Of a DNA stretch of 34,119 nucleotides, positions 24,488 to 33,369 are shown piece after piece. Within the stretch, counting starts at the first letter, position 1, and each line of letters starts with the position of its first letter. The stretch covers positions 1 through 34,119 of the forward strand of contig CAMZLG010000127.1 of assembly GCA_947311495.1 (NCBI GenBank), written 5' to 3'. Under the pieces are notes generated by a model, which saw only the letters and a program-made list of their open reading frames with translations, did not search any database and was not told the DNA's origin. This stretch comes from an uncultured Zetaproteobacteria bacterium. GTDB taxonomy: Bacteria; Pseudomonadota; Zetaproteobacteria; Mariprofundales; Mariprofundaceae. Both the position numbers and the translations under genes were made by a program.

Positions 24488-25201
24488 ATGTTAAGTGTTT
24501 TATTTTTAGGTTTCTTATTGGGTATGCGCCATGCGATTGAAGCTGATCATGTTGCGGCAGTTGCATCCATGACGACACGCAGTACATCGTTAATTGAGGC
24601 TTTGCGTCTTGGTGCCACTTGGGGCTTAGGTCATACATTGACGTTGTTTCTGTTTGGTTCGATTGTTATTTTTTCAAGCTCTGCAATTCCAGATAAAATA
24701 GCAATGTCACTGGAATTTGTTGTGGGTATCATGTTGGTTTTCTTAGGTATAGATGTCATACGCCGTATGTTAAAAGAGCGCATCCATTTTCATGCACATA
24801 AACATGCAGATGGCATCAAACATTTTCATGCACATTCGCATAAAGGTGAGGGTGTTCATAAAAAATCATCTCATGAGCACACGCATCAAAAAGGATTTCA
24901 GTTTCGTTCGCTTTTTGTGGGTATGATGCACGGTATGGCTGGATCAGCAGCTTTGATTGTACTTGCTTTGCAAACTGTTGAATCGCCATCGGTAGGTGTG
25001 ATCTACATAGCATTATTTGGTTTAGGATCGGTGGTTGGCATGGGTGTGTTAGCAACAGTGGTTATGATGTCCTTACGTCACTCTGCGAAGAAATTGACAC
25101 GGTTTTACAATGGTTTTCAAGCCATGATTGGCGCGGGCACAATTGCTTTGGGCATGTTTATGATGTACGAAATTGGTATTGTTGAAGGTTTGGTTCTTTA
25201 A
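24488..25201 (+). CDS. NicO/UreH-type nickel permease with His-rich loop
   Basis: This membrane protein (237 aa, about six segments) has the HX4DH metal motif in the first helix (H15-D20-H21, MRHAIEADHVAAV). Glycine-rich helix GATWGLGHTLTLF matches the GxxxGH signature of this transporter class. A cytoplasmic loop at about 98-136 contains about 13 histidines (HFHAHKHADGIKHFHAHSHK), likely binding or metering Ni. It should supply nickel for HypA and HypB. It is not the short HupE type. It has its own sigma-54 promoter and is followed after 27 nt by tatA. Substrate nickel is inferred from context; cobalt cannot be excluded. Confidence 0.88.
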   Translation: MLSVLFLGFLLGMRHAIEADHVAAVASMTTRSTSLIEALRLGATWGLGHTLTLFLFGSIVIFSSSAIPDKIAMSLEFVVGIMLVFLGIDVIRRMLKERIHFHAHKHADGIKHFHAHSHKGEGVHKKSSHEHTHQKGFQFRSLFVGMMHGMAGSAALIVLALQTVESPSVGVIYIALFGLGSVVGMGVLATVVMMSLRHSAKKLTRFYNGFQAMIGAGTIALGMFMMYEIGIVEGLVL

Positions 25202-25228
25202 GACGAGTTTAAGAGAGAAGAGGTTGAT

Positions 25229-25393
25229 ATGTTTGGATTAGGAACAACAGAATTGATACTTGTTTTGGTTATTGTTGTGGTGCTGTTTGGTGCTAAGAAG
25301 CTACCCGAATTAGGCGAAGGTCTAGCGAAAGGAATCAAAAGTTTCCGAACTAATTTATCTGAAGATGGTAAGCCGCAACGCGAAGATAATTAG
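25229..25393 (+). CDS. tatA: TatA/E twin-arginine translocase protein
   Basis: This 54-aa gene is too short for the ORF track. The protein is [20 protein letters not shown], then [20 protein letters not shown], then an acidic tail. It has the single N-terminal membrane helix, the FG hinge ([11 protein letters not shown]) and the amphipathic helix of TatA/TatE. It is shorter than housekeeping TatA, nearer to TatE length. GAGAAGAGG precedes the ATG at 25229. No tatB or tatC is adjacent. It lies with the nickel permease under the third sigma-54 promoter, so it may raise Tat capacity when HupSL is exported. Confidence 0.92.
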   Translation: MFGLGTTELILVLVIVVVLFGAKKLPELGEGLAKGIKSFRTNLSEDGKPQREDN

Positions 25394-25572
25394 GCTTTCA
25401 AAAAGCAAAACTTATTTGTGGTTGATGAGTCAATTGAGAGATGATTTTACCTTGCCCATCAAGGTGCAGCAGCAACTTAGTGACTAGGCTGTTAACCTAA
25501 GCTTGTAAGAAAGATAACTACATGACAGGCTTGTGAAATCTAATTCTATTGCGCTTCTAAAGGTTAATCTTC
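25394..25572 (+). other. Intergenic region before glgP
   Basis: No gene is visible in these 179 bases. They contain a 6-bp perfect inverted repeat ACCTTG-CCCAT-CAAGGT (25449-25465) that could be an operator, and a weak 5-bp hairpin GCTTT-CAA-AAAGC right after tatA that is too small to call a terminator. A promoter for glgP must lie here, but no -35/-10 pair stands out. Confidence 0.4.
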
Positions 25573-28074
25573 ATGTCAAAAACTCAAACACACACGCGTT
25601 CTATTACGGAAGTCCCACGCGTTGGACAAACCAGCGATGATTTAATTAATGGCATGCAGCGCCATTTCTTGCGGACACTAGGCTTGAGTGATGCATGTAT
25701 TTCAGATCATTATAAGTACCAAGCATTGGCTTTAACCATTCGCGACCGTCTGATGGAAAATTGGAAAGATACCAAGGAAGCCGTGCAAGAAGCTGATGGT
25801 AAACGAACTTACTATTTATCTTTAGAGTTTTTAATGGGCCGAGCTTTGGGTAATGCCATTCTCAACTTAGGCCTCAATGAGCAAACAACAAAAGCATTGC
25901 ATGATTTAGGTATAAATTGCGAAGAAATGATTGAAGCTGAAGCTGATGCAGGTTTGGGTAATGGTGGTTTGGGTAGATTGGCAGCATGTTTTGTGGATAG
26001 CTGCGCCACCTTGCAGCTTCCTGTCACAGGTTACGGCATTCGTTATGAGTATGGCATGTTCCGTCAAAGTATCGTCGATGGTTTTCAACAAGAAGCGCCA
26101 GACCATTGGTTGCGTGAAGGTAATGTGTGGGAAATGGAACGCCCAGAATACACCCAAGCTATTCACTTTGGTGGTTATTCTGAGTCCTATCATGATGACA
26201 ATGGGATGTTGCGTTCGCGTTGGGTAGGTACGAATGATGTGTTGGCAGTGCCATATGACACCCCAGTTCCTGGTTATAAAAATGGTACGGTAAATACATT
26301 ACGCCTTTGGAAATCAGCAGCGACTGATGATTTTGACTTGGGTGAGTTTAATGCGGGTGACTATGCAGGCTCTGTGGCGCAAAAGAATAATGCAGAGCAT
26401 ATTTCCATGGTGCTTTATCCCAATGATAGCAACGAAAATGGTAAAGAGTTACGCTTGCGCCAGCAATATTTCTTGGCATCTGCCAGTATCAAAGATGTGG
26501 TTCGCCAGTGGGTTGAAATTCATGGTGATAATTTCAGTGAGTTTGCCGATAAAAACTGTTTCCAACTTAATGATACCCACCCCACAGTCTCGGTGGCTGA
26601 ATTGATGCGCATTTTGATGGATGACTATCGCCTTGGCTGGGATGAAGCATGGGCAATCACCAGTAAAACCATGGCATACACCAATCACACCTTGCTTCCA
26701 GAAGCGTTGGAACGTTGGTCTGTGCGTTTGTTTGGCCACTTATTACCGCGCATTTTAGATATTATTTATGAAATCAATGCACGTTTTCTCAAAGAACTTG
26801 CCAAGAAATATCCAGGTGATGTGGCGCGCCAACGCCGTATGTCCATCATCGAAGAAGGTGATGAGCAGCAAGTGCGCATGGCATATTTGGCGATTGTCGG
26901 CAGCTTTTCGATTAATGGTGTAGCGCAACTGCATTCAGACTTATTGGTTGAAGGTTTGTTTGCCGATTTTTATGACTTATGGCCTGAGAAGTTTAATAAC
27001 AAGACCAATGGTGTGACCCAGCGCCGTTGGATGGCATGGTGTAACCCATCATTGACCCAATTGATTAACAAAAATATTGGTGATGGCTGGATAACCCAGT
27101 TGGATGAGCTAAGGAAACTGGCACCTTTGGCAGATAAAGCAGCCTTTAGAAAGCAGTGGGCAGCGTGCAAACGTGAAAACAAAGAAGTCTTGGCGGCGAT
27201 TGTACAAGAAGAATGCGGTGTGACGTTTAGCCCTGATGCTATGTTTGATATTCAGGTGAAACGCATCCATGAATATAAACGTCAACTGCTTAATGTCTTG
27301 CACGTGATTCATTTGTATGACCGCATCAAGCGTGGCGATACGGACAACTGGACAAACCGTTGTGTGTTGATTGGTGGCAAAGCTGCACCTGGTTATTATA
27401 TGGCGAAGAAAATCATTAAATTGGTGAACAGCGTTGCCGAAGTGGTCAACAATGACCCTGAAGTCGGTGATAAACTTAAAATCGTATTTTTCCCCAACTA
27501 CCGTGTGTCTGCCATGGAAAAAATTGCACCTGCGGCTGATTTATCTGAACAAATTTCAACTGCAGGTAAAGAAGCATCAGGCACAGGCAACATGAAATTC
27601 ATGATGAATGGTGCGCTGACCATTGGCACATTGGATGGGGCAAACATTGAAATTCGCGAAGAGGTTGGCGATGAAAACTTCTTCTTATTTGGTTTAACTG
27701 CAGAAGAAGTGGAGCAAACACGCGGCAATTATAATCCGAATACCATCATTGAAGCCGATGAAGACTTTAAACGGGTGATGAATTTGTTGCAAAGCGGGCA
27801 TTTTAATCAATTTGATTTGGGTTTATTTGATGATGTGATTAATTCGATTCGTTGCGAAAATGATCCGTGGTTAACTGCCGCAGATTTCCGCTCATTCATT
27901 GATGCACAACAAGAAGCGGCTACCGCATATCAAGATAAAACCCAGTGGTTAAAAATGAGCATTTATAACACAGCATTCAGCGGTAAGTTCTCAACCGACC
28001 GCACTATGCAAGATTATAATCGGGATATTTGGGGTTTAACGCCTGTTACACCTAAAACAAGCGGAACGGCTTAA
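25573..28074 (+). CDS. glgP: Glycogen/starch/alpha-glucan phosphorylase
   Basis: This enzyme (833 aa, usual length) releases glucose-1-phosphate from alpha-1,4-glucans with inorganic phosphate and PLP. Seen motifs include YYLSLEFLMGRALGNAILNL near the N-terminus, GLGNGGLGRLAACFVDS, NDTHPTVSVAELMRI, QVKRIHEYKRQLLN, and the PLP-lysine block EASGTGNMKFMMNGALTIGTLDGANIEI. The ATG at 25573 has AAAGG upstream. It converges with the ROK kinase gene and the two 3' ends overlap by 4 nt. It probably mobilises stored glycogen made by GlgA. Confidence 0.97.
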   Translation: MSKTQTHTRSITEVPRVGQTSDDLINGMQRHFLRTLGLSDACISDHYKYQALALTIRDRLMENWKDTKEAVQEADGKRTYYLSLEFLMGRALGNAILNLGLNEQTTKALHDLGINCEEMIEAEADAGLGNGGLGRLAACFVDSCATLQLPVTGYGIRYEYGMFRQSIVDGFQQEAPDHWLREGNVWEMERPEYTQAIHFGGYSESYHDDNGMLRSRWVGTNDVLAVPYDTPVPGYKNGTVNTLRLWKSAATDDFDLGEFNAGDYAGSVAQKNNAEHISMVLYPNDSNENGKELRLRQQYFLASASIKDVVRQWVEIHGDNFSEFADKNCFQLNDTHPTVSVAELMRILMDDYRLGWDEAWAITSKTMAYTNHTLLPEALERWSVRLFGHLLPRILDIIYEINARFLKELAKKYPGDVARQRRMSIIEEGDEQQVRMAYLAIVGSFSINGVAQLHSDLLVEGLFADFYDLWPEKFNNKTNGVTQRRWMAWCNPSLTQLINKNIGDGWITQLDELRKLAPLADKAAFRKQWAACKRENKEVLAAIVQEECGVTFSPDAMFDIQVKRIHEYKRQLLNVLHVIHLYDRIKRGDTDNWTNRCVLIGGKAAPGYYMAKKIIKLVNSVAEVVNNDPEVGDKLKIVFFPNYRVSAMEKIAPAADLSEQISTAGKEASGTGNMKFMMNGALTIGTLDGANIEIREEVGDENFFLFGLTAEEVEQTRGNYNPNTIIEADEDFKRVMNLLQSGHFNQFDLGLFDDVINSIRCENDPWLTAADFRSFIDAQQEAATAYQDKTQWLKMSIYNTAFSGKFSTDRTMQDYNRDIWGLTPVTPKTSGTA

Positions 28075-28994
28075 TCTAAAAGTTTAGACGCACCTAAAAT
28101 GCCAGCGTTATCCTGCAAAGTTGATGGGATAACGCTGATTTTACCTTGAAGCGGTGGGATGAGGTTTGCGTTCAGTGCTGTCATGATATTGGGGTATAAA
28201 ATATCCCATGCGCCGATTAAACCGCCGCTGATGGTCACCGTGCGGATGTCCAAAAGTGTGATGGCTTGAGCAATGGCAGTGCCCAAATACATACTTGCGC
28301 TTTCCAAAATATCCGCCGCTTGTTGGTTACCATTTACAGCACGTTGATAAATGTCTTTGGGCGATGTGTTGATGCCTGCAAGTTCATTGTATCTGGCACT
28401 GATTGCCGTAGCAGAGGCATAAGCTTCCACGCAACCACGATTGCCGCAGCCGCATAGCCTTGATTCATTGCCATGCTCAACTTTGAGATGACCAAACTCC
28501 ATCGCCATGCCACTTTCACCTGTATATGGGGTGTTGTTCAAGATTAGACCACCGCCAATGCCTGTGCCTAATGTGATGTGCAATAGGTTGGCATGACCTT
28601 GCCCTGCACCAAAGGTTTGCTCACCGATAGCAGCGCATAAGGCATCATTTTGGGCTGTCACTGGCATGGAAAGCCGCTCGGATAGTTTCTTTGCCAGTGC
28701 GAAATTAGAAAGTTGTGGAATATTAGGAGATGCTGCCAACACACCAGAGTTACCTATAAAAAAACCAGGAAACCCTATGCCCACACCTTGGACATTATCG
28801 AGAGGTAGTTGCTGCACGGCTGCTTCAAGTGTATGTAAAATATGTTGTTCTGCTTCAAGCTTGGACATATTTTGCAAAACACTAAAGTCCGCTTGATGAC
28901 GCACCTCTTCAAGGATTAAACCATCACAAATGCGGGCAAGCCGAATGTTGGTGCCGCCAATATCTGCTGCAATAACATTGCTCGTGTTAGTCAT
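28071..28994 (-). CDS. ROK-family glucokinase-like sugar kinase
   Basis: This ROK kinase (307 aa) has the ATP site ADIGGTNIRLARI at the N-terminus, HITLGTGIGGGLILN in the middle, the catalytic and sugar region MEFGHLKVEHG, and zinc ligands CGCGNRGCVEAYAS. No N-terminal HTH is present, so it is an enzyme rather than a ROK repressor. Beside glgP, glgA, malQ and pgi, glucose phosphorylation to glucose-6-phosphate is the natural role. Fructose or another hexose cannot be excluded from sequence alone. It overlaps the glgA 3' end by 8 nt, so the two form a minus-strand operon. Confidence 0.85.
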   Translation of the reverse strand: MTNTSNVIAADIGGTNIRLARICDGLILEEVRHQADFSVLQNMSKLEAEQHILHTLEAAVQQLPLDNVQGVGIGFPGFFIGNSGVLAASPNIPQLSNFALAKKLSERLSMPVTAQNDALCAAIGEQTFGAGQGHANLLHITLGTGIGGGLILNNTPYTGESGMAMEFGHLKVEHGNESRLCGCGNRGCVEAYASATAISARYNELAGINTSPKDIYQRAVNGNQQAADILESASMYLGTAIAQAITLLDIRTVTISGGLIGAWDILYPNIMTALNANLIPPLQGKISVIPSTLQDNAGILGASKLLD

Positions 28995-30444
28995 CCAATA
29001 ACCCTGTGTATAACTTCACATAAGCTTCAGCCGATGCGTGCCATGATGAATCGCGCTTTAAAGCGCGGGTACGAATGCGCGACCATGTTGTTGGTTTTTT
29101 GTAAACGGCAACTGCTTGCTCAACCGCCATATCAAATGCCTCGGCGGTGGCATCCTCAAAGTGAAAACCTGTGCCCTGTTTCTTATCTTGGTTGTAGTCC
29201 ACCACAGTATCTTTTAACCCACCTGTTGCGCGCACCACAGGTACATTGCCATAGCGCATCGCCATCAATTGCCCCAAACCGCATGGTTCAAAGCGCGATG
29301 GCATGAGAAACATATCACCAGCCGCATAAATTTGACGGGCAAGGTCTTCACTAAAACCCTGATAAAAGTACATTTGTGTGGGGTGCGCTTTTGCCAGTGC
29401 CGTTAAAGCTTGTTCATCACCTGCATCACCCGAACCAAGGATGGCAAGCTGATAACCACGGCTTAACCATATTTCGATATTGGGAATCATCAAATCAATG
29501 CCTTTTTGTTCTGCAAGGCGCGAAATCAAGGTTAAAAGTGGTACTTTGGCATCTACTTTTAAGCCTGTTTGTTGTTGTAACGCTTTTTTGCACTTGGCTT
29601 TGCCTGTGATTTTTCCTGCACCGAAATTGCTGGCTATTGAAGTGTCAGTAAGTGGGTTCCACGCTTCCAAATCCAAACCGTTCACAATGCCCGAAAGTTT
29701 ACTGGCATGGTGCTGGAGAAAACCTTCAAGGGCACAACCATATTCAGGGGTCATAATTTCTTCAGCATAGGTTGGGCTCACTGTGGTGATGGCGTGAGAC
29801 GCTTCAATGCCAGCTTTCATACAATTGATTTGGTCGTGAAATTCATAACCATCCATGTGAAAATATTGGCTAGGCAAGCCCAAGCGGTGAATCCATTCAG
29901 ATGGGAAGACACCTTGATAGGCAAGATTATGAATAGTGAACACAACCTTGGCGCGTGTCAGATTAGGATGATGAATGTACTGTGTTTTTTTGAGCAATGG
30001 CACCATACCCGTTTGCCAATCGTGGCAATGGATGATGTCCACAGGTTTATCCATTTTTGCAATGGCTTCTAAGGCAACACGGTCAAATAAGGTGTAGCGC
30101 AGCAAGTTATCTTCATATGCGCCGCCTGCAGAGCCATAAATACCTTCACGGTCAAATAAATCATCTTGCTCGACCAAAAGAAACCTAAGATTATCAACCA
30201 CCGTTTCATGCAATGGGCATTGGCGTTGAAAACCATCTACCCACATTTCAATACTGGTATTAAGAGGCATAGTTTTAATGTTATTCTTGGTTAAATCTTG
30301 GCGGTAAAAAGGTAAAATCACTGTCACTTGATGCCCTAAGTCGTGTAAAGCTCTCGGTAATGAACCCACAACATCGGCAAGCCCGCCTGTTTTGGCAAGT
30401 GGTGCTGCTTCGGATGCGATAAAAACAATATTCAACTTGGGCAT
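28987..30444 (-). CDS. glgA: Glycogen synthase
   Basis: This GT5 glycogen synthase (485 aa, normal length) extends alpha-1,4-glucan from ADP-glucose. The N-terminal substrate loop is KTGGLADVVGSLPRAL. The C-terminal half has LISRLAEQKGIDL and the nucleotide-sugar motif SRFEPCGLGQLMAMRYG. It begins MPKLNIVFIASEAAPLAK behind GGAGGGACT. It is the first gene of the glgA-glucokinase pair, divergent from pgi. No glgC, glgB or pgm lies in the window. Confidence 0.97.
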   Translation of the reverse strand: MPKLNIVFIASEAAPLAKTGGLADVVGSLPRALHDLGHQVTVILPFYRQDLTKNNIKTMPLNTSIEMWVDGFQRQCPLHETVVDNLRFLLVEQDDLFDREGIYGSAGGAYEDNLLRYTLFDRVALEAIAKMDKPVDIIHCHDWQTGMVPLLKKTQYIHHPNLTRAKVVFTIHNLAYQGVFPSEWIHRLGLPSQYFHMDGYEFHDQINCMKAGIEASHAITTVSPTYAEEIMTPEYGCALEGFLQHHASKLSGIVNGLDLEAWNPLTDTSIASNFGAGKITGKAKCKKALQQQTGLKVDAKVPLLTLISRLAEQKGIDLMIPNIEIWLSRGYQLAILGSGDAGDEQALTALAKAHPTQMYFYQGFSEDLARQIYAAGDMFLMPSRFEPCGLGQLMAMRYGNVPVVRATGGLKDTVVDYNQDKKQGTGFHFEDATAEAFDMAVEQAVAVYKKPTTWSRIRTRALKRDSSWHASAEAYVKLYTGLLDD

Positions 30445-30598
30445 AGTCCCTCCAACAAAATGTTGCCAAGTTTAACAGGGCTGCCCTTATCTTGCATGAT
30501 TTTAGTGACAACAGGTGTAAGGCAATGTAAAGCATGGCTTTTATTCACTTTATAGACTATGTTACCCCTTGGTTATAAGTGGACTTGGAGGTTGGGGT
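30445..30598. promoter_or_regulatory. Divergent glgA/pgi promoter region
   Basis: These 154 bases must carry promoters for both directions. For pgi, TGGCTT-N17-TATGTT (about 30534-30562) is a weak sigma-70 candidate. For glgA only the ribosome binding site (GGAGGGACT before the ATG) is clear. No sigma-54 element occurs here, so the carbon genes appear to lie outside the HoxA regulon. Confidence 0.35.
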
Positions 30599-32242
30599 AT
30601 GACAAAGCTAACGGATATGGCAAGCTGGAAAGCACTGGAAACACATGCTGCAGAGATGAAAAAGGTGCATATGCGGGATTTATTTGCCCAAGACCCCGAA
30701 CGCTTTGATAAATATTCGCTTAAGCTCAATGACATTCTTGTTGATTATTCCAAAAATCTAATGACCGATGAGACCAAAACCAAGCTTATGGATTTGGCAC
30801 GCGAACGTGATTTGCCAGCTTGTATTGAACGTTTATTTGATGCCAAAAAGGTGAACCACACAGAAAACCGCTTGGTCTTACATACTGCTCTGCGTAACCG
30901 CTCCAACCGCCCTATGACTGTGGATGGTGAAGATGTGATGCCTGATATTAATCGTGTGCTTGGGCGGATGCGGAACATTGTGGACACGGTGCGCTCTGGA
31001 GAATGGTTGGGTAGCACAGGCAAACCGATTACGGATATTGTAAACATTGGTATTGGTGGCTCAGATTTAGGCCCTGTGATGATGACCGAAGCGCTTAAGC
31101 CTTACGGTCGCGCTGGTGGATTACATGTTCATTTTATTTCTAATGTGGATGGCACACATGCTGTAGAAATATTGCGTCACTTGCACAGGGAAACCACCCT
31201 GTTTGTTATCGCATCCAAGACATTTACCACCCAAGAAACCATGACCAACGCTAGAACTGCAAGGGATTGGTTCTTAACCCGTGGCGGCACATTGCAAGCC
31301 GTCTCCAAACACTTTATTGCGGTATCTGCCAACACCAAAGCAGCAACCAACTTCGGCATTGACCCTGATAACATCTTTGAATTTTGGGATTGGGTGGGTG
31401 GTCGCTATTCCTTGTGGAGCGCGGTGGGTTTATCCACGGCTTTGTATATCGGCATGGATAATTTTGAGGCATTACTTGAAGGCGCACATGAAATGGATGA
31501 ACATTTCAGAACCGCACCCTTAGAAGAAAATATCCCTGTGATACTTGGCATGCTTGGCGTGTGGTATAACAATTTCTTTGATGCCGATTCACATGCCTTA
31601 TTGCCTTATGACCAATACATGCATCGCTTTTCCGCTTATGTGCAGCAGCTAGACATGGAAAGTAATGGTAAACAAGTCACGGTGGATGGTGAAAAAGCTG
31701 ATTATTCCACAGGGCCTATCATTTGGGGTGAGCCGGGCACGAATGGGCAACATGCGTTTTACCAACTGATTCACCAAGGCACCAAACTTGTACCATGTGA
31801 TTTTATTGCACCCATTGAAACCAAAAACCCAGTCGGCAGACATCACCCCATTTTGCTCACTCACTTCTTTGCCCAAGCTGAAGCATTGATGTTGGGTAAA
31901 ACAGAAGAAGAAGTGCGCCAAGATTTGGCAGGCAAACCCGAAGAAGAAATTGAAAAACTTTTGCCGCATATGGTGTTTGAAGGCAATCGCCCCACCAACT
32001 CCATTTTATTCCAAATGCTCACCCCCAAAACCTTGGGCAGCTTGATTGCCATGTATGAACAAAAGGTGTTTGTGCAAAGTGAGATTTGGGGATTGAATGC
32101 TTACGACCAATGGGGTGTTGAGCTGGGCAAAGTCTTGGCGAAGAAAATCCTCGCAGAATTGGATGATTATGATGAAGTCACTAGCCATGATTCTTCGACC
32201 AATGGTTTGCTCAACTACTATAAAGATAATCGGAAAGAGTGA
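30599..32242 (+). CDS. pgi: Glucose-6-phosphate isomerase
   Basis: This enzyme (547 aa) interconverts glucose-6-phosphate and fructose-6-phosphate. Seen are [18 protein letters not shown], the [17 protein letters not shown] signature, [18 protein letters not shown] and the C-terminal signature [11 protein letters not shown] prefer ATG 30599 ([21 protein letters not shown]) with GGAG 8 nt upstream over the ORF-track start at 30569, which adds ten residues unlike the family. It connects glycogen-derived glucose-6-phosphate to glycolysis. Confidence 0.97.
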   Translation: MTKLTDMASWKALETHAAEMKKVHMRDLFAQDPERFDKYSLKLNDILVDYSKNLMTDETKTKLMDLARERDLPACIERLFDAKKVNHTENRLVLHTALRNRSNRPMTVDGEDVMPDINRVLGRMRNIVDTVRSGEWLGSTGKPITDIVNIGIGGSDLGPVMMTEALKPYGRAGGLHVHFISNVDGTHAVEILRHLHRETTLFVIASKTFTTQETMTNARTARDWFLTRGGTLQAVSKHFIAVSANTKAATNFGIDPDNIFEFWDWVGGRYSLWSAVGLSTALYIGMDNFEALLEGAHEMDEHFRTAPLEENIPVILGMLGVWYNNFFDADSHALLPYDQYMHRFSAYVQQLDMESNGKQVTVDGEKADYSTGPIIWGEPGTNGQHAFYQLIHQGTKLVPCDFIAPIETKNPVGRHHPILLTHFFAQAEALMLGKTEEEVRQDLAGKPEEEIEKLLPHMVFEGNRPTNSILFQMLTPKTLGSLIAMYEQKVFVQSEIWGLNAYDQWGVELGKVLAKKILAELDDYDEVTSHDSSTNGLLNYYKDNRKE

Positions 32243-32287
32243 CTGCAATATAACTAAAAAGGCAAACTGATAGTTTAAGAGGTATTT

Positions 32288-33364
32288 ATGAAGTTAATTA
32301 TAATATTGTTCTTTTCCTTATGTTACGCCTCAAGTGTATTTGCAGGAAACTTGTGGTTAGGTTTGCGTTTGCCAAACGGAGTTATAATCCCCTTTGCGCA
32401 TTATCAGGGTGGTGATTGGCGAGAAATTTGGAATCCGCCACGAGTTTGGGCAAATGATTCTTACTATCATGAACATCATTTGCCTCTACCTGAGATGGAT
32501 AGAAATACAGAAATGCTTGCGGTGGAAAAAACAGCAAGTTTAGAAAATTTGCCTGCTGATTGGATTGAGGGCCAGAAGATTCCTCTGCGTTGGTATGATA
32601 TCCTTTCAGGAAAGGAGTACTTAGTTAATAAATTAATGCAGTATGATATGAACTGTGATGTTAGCTGGGGGTTATCAAGCCACGGGCTATCTAAAGGAAA
32701 GGGTGCCTCCTCTAGGTTAACATCAGCATATGTAACATCTAAGCCCATGCACTCATCGCCTTTCCATGAACTGGATATGGATAGTCAGGCAGAAAAAAAC
32801 ATTCGTACTAAACTTTTAACCCAAGCAGTAAACATAGAAAACAAAAACCTAAGCATATATAAGTCACCTGAACAATGTGCAAAACTTCATAATCAAAAGC
32901 ATATTGAATATGCTAAATTAGGTAATAATTATGTTTGGCCAGCAAAGTATGAAAAGAGTCTGGCTTCTGCTTGCCAAGAACTTCGGGAAAGAAAAGTAAG
33001 AGTCCCTTCATCTTTGGATCATGTCCAGATTGAACAGGCAAGGCTTAGCGATGATATATATCTCTATCATGCAACGGCATCAATGTATTTCCCTAGTATA
33101 AACGTAGCTCTTAGCATTGTTCGTCTCGATAGTTGGTTTTTAGGCGAGAACAACAATATTTATGATATTCAAGGCTGTGGAGAATCTCTTAATTGCACAT
33201 GTGCCAAAGGTAGCTATCAGTCTTTCCCCAAAGTTGTGTTTGAATTTCAGGGGCACCGGTTTGTTCTTGATGAACAATCATGTTATTTTGGTGGTAATAA
33301 AATATACGAGTTAATTGATGGAAAAATGGAAGATATATTCTCAAAAAGCTGGGGAGGTTGTTAA
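32288..33364 (+). CDS. Exported Cys-rich protein of unknown function
   Basis: I do not recognise this 358-aa protein. It opens with a clear Sec signal peptide (MKLIIILFFSLCYASSVFA, cleavage before GNLWLGLRL). The mature part is polar and rich in Tyr, Trp and His (NDSYYHEHHLPLP) and has about eight cysteines, including GCGESLNCTCAKG and a terminal GGC, which suggests disulfides in the periplasm. No lipobox, anchor or enzyme motif is seen. The base composition is more AT-rich than in its neighbours and codon use looks less regular, a possible sign of later arrival. It lies 45 nt after pgi with RBS AGAGG and ends 5 nt before the convergent malQ stop. Confidence 0.75.
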   Translation: MKLIIILFFSLCYASSVFAGNLWLGLRLPNGVIIPFAHYQGGDWREIWNPPRVWANDSYYHEHHLPLPEMDRNTEMLAVEKTASLENLPADWIEGQKIPLRWYDILSGKEYLVNKLMQYDMNCDVSWGLSSHGLSKGKGASSRLTSAYVTSKPMHSSPFHELDMDSQAEKNIRTKLLTQAVNIENKNLSIYKSPEQCAKLHNQKHIEYAKLGNNYVWPAKYEKSLASACQELRERKVRVPSSLDHVQIEQARLSDDIYLYHATASMYFPSINVALSIVRLDSWFLGENNNIYDIQGCGESLNCTCAKGSYQSFPKVVFEFQGHRFVLDEQSCYFGGNKIYELIDGKMEDIFSKSWGGC

Positions 33365-33369
33365 GTTTT

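Noticed and set aside
24488-25201. HupE-type nickel transporter
   Set aside because: The first-helix HX4DH motif and central His-rich loop fit the NicO/UreH class better than the short HupE/UreJ class.
25391-25415. Terminator after tatA
   Set aside because: Stem GCTTT/AAAGC is only 5 bp with no U-run; too weak to call.
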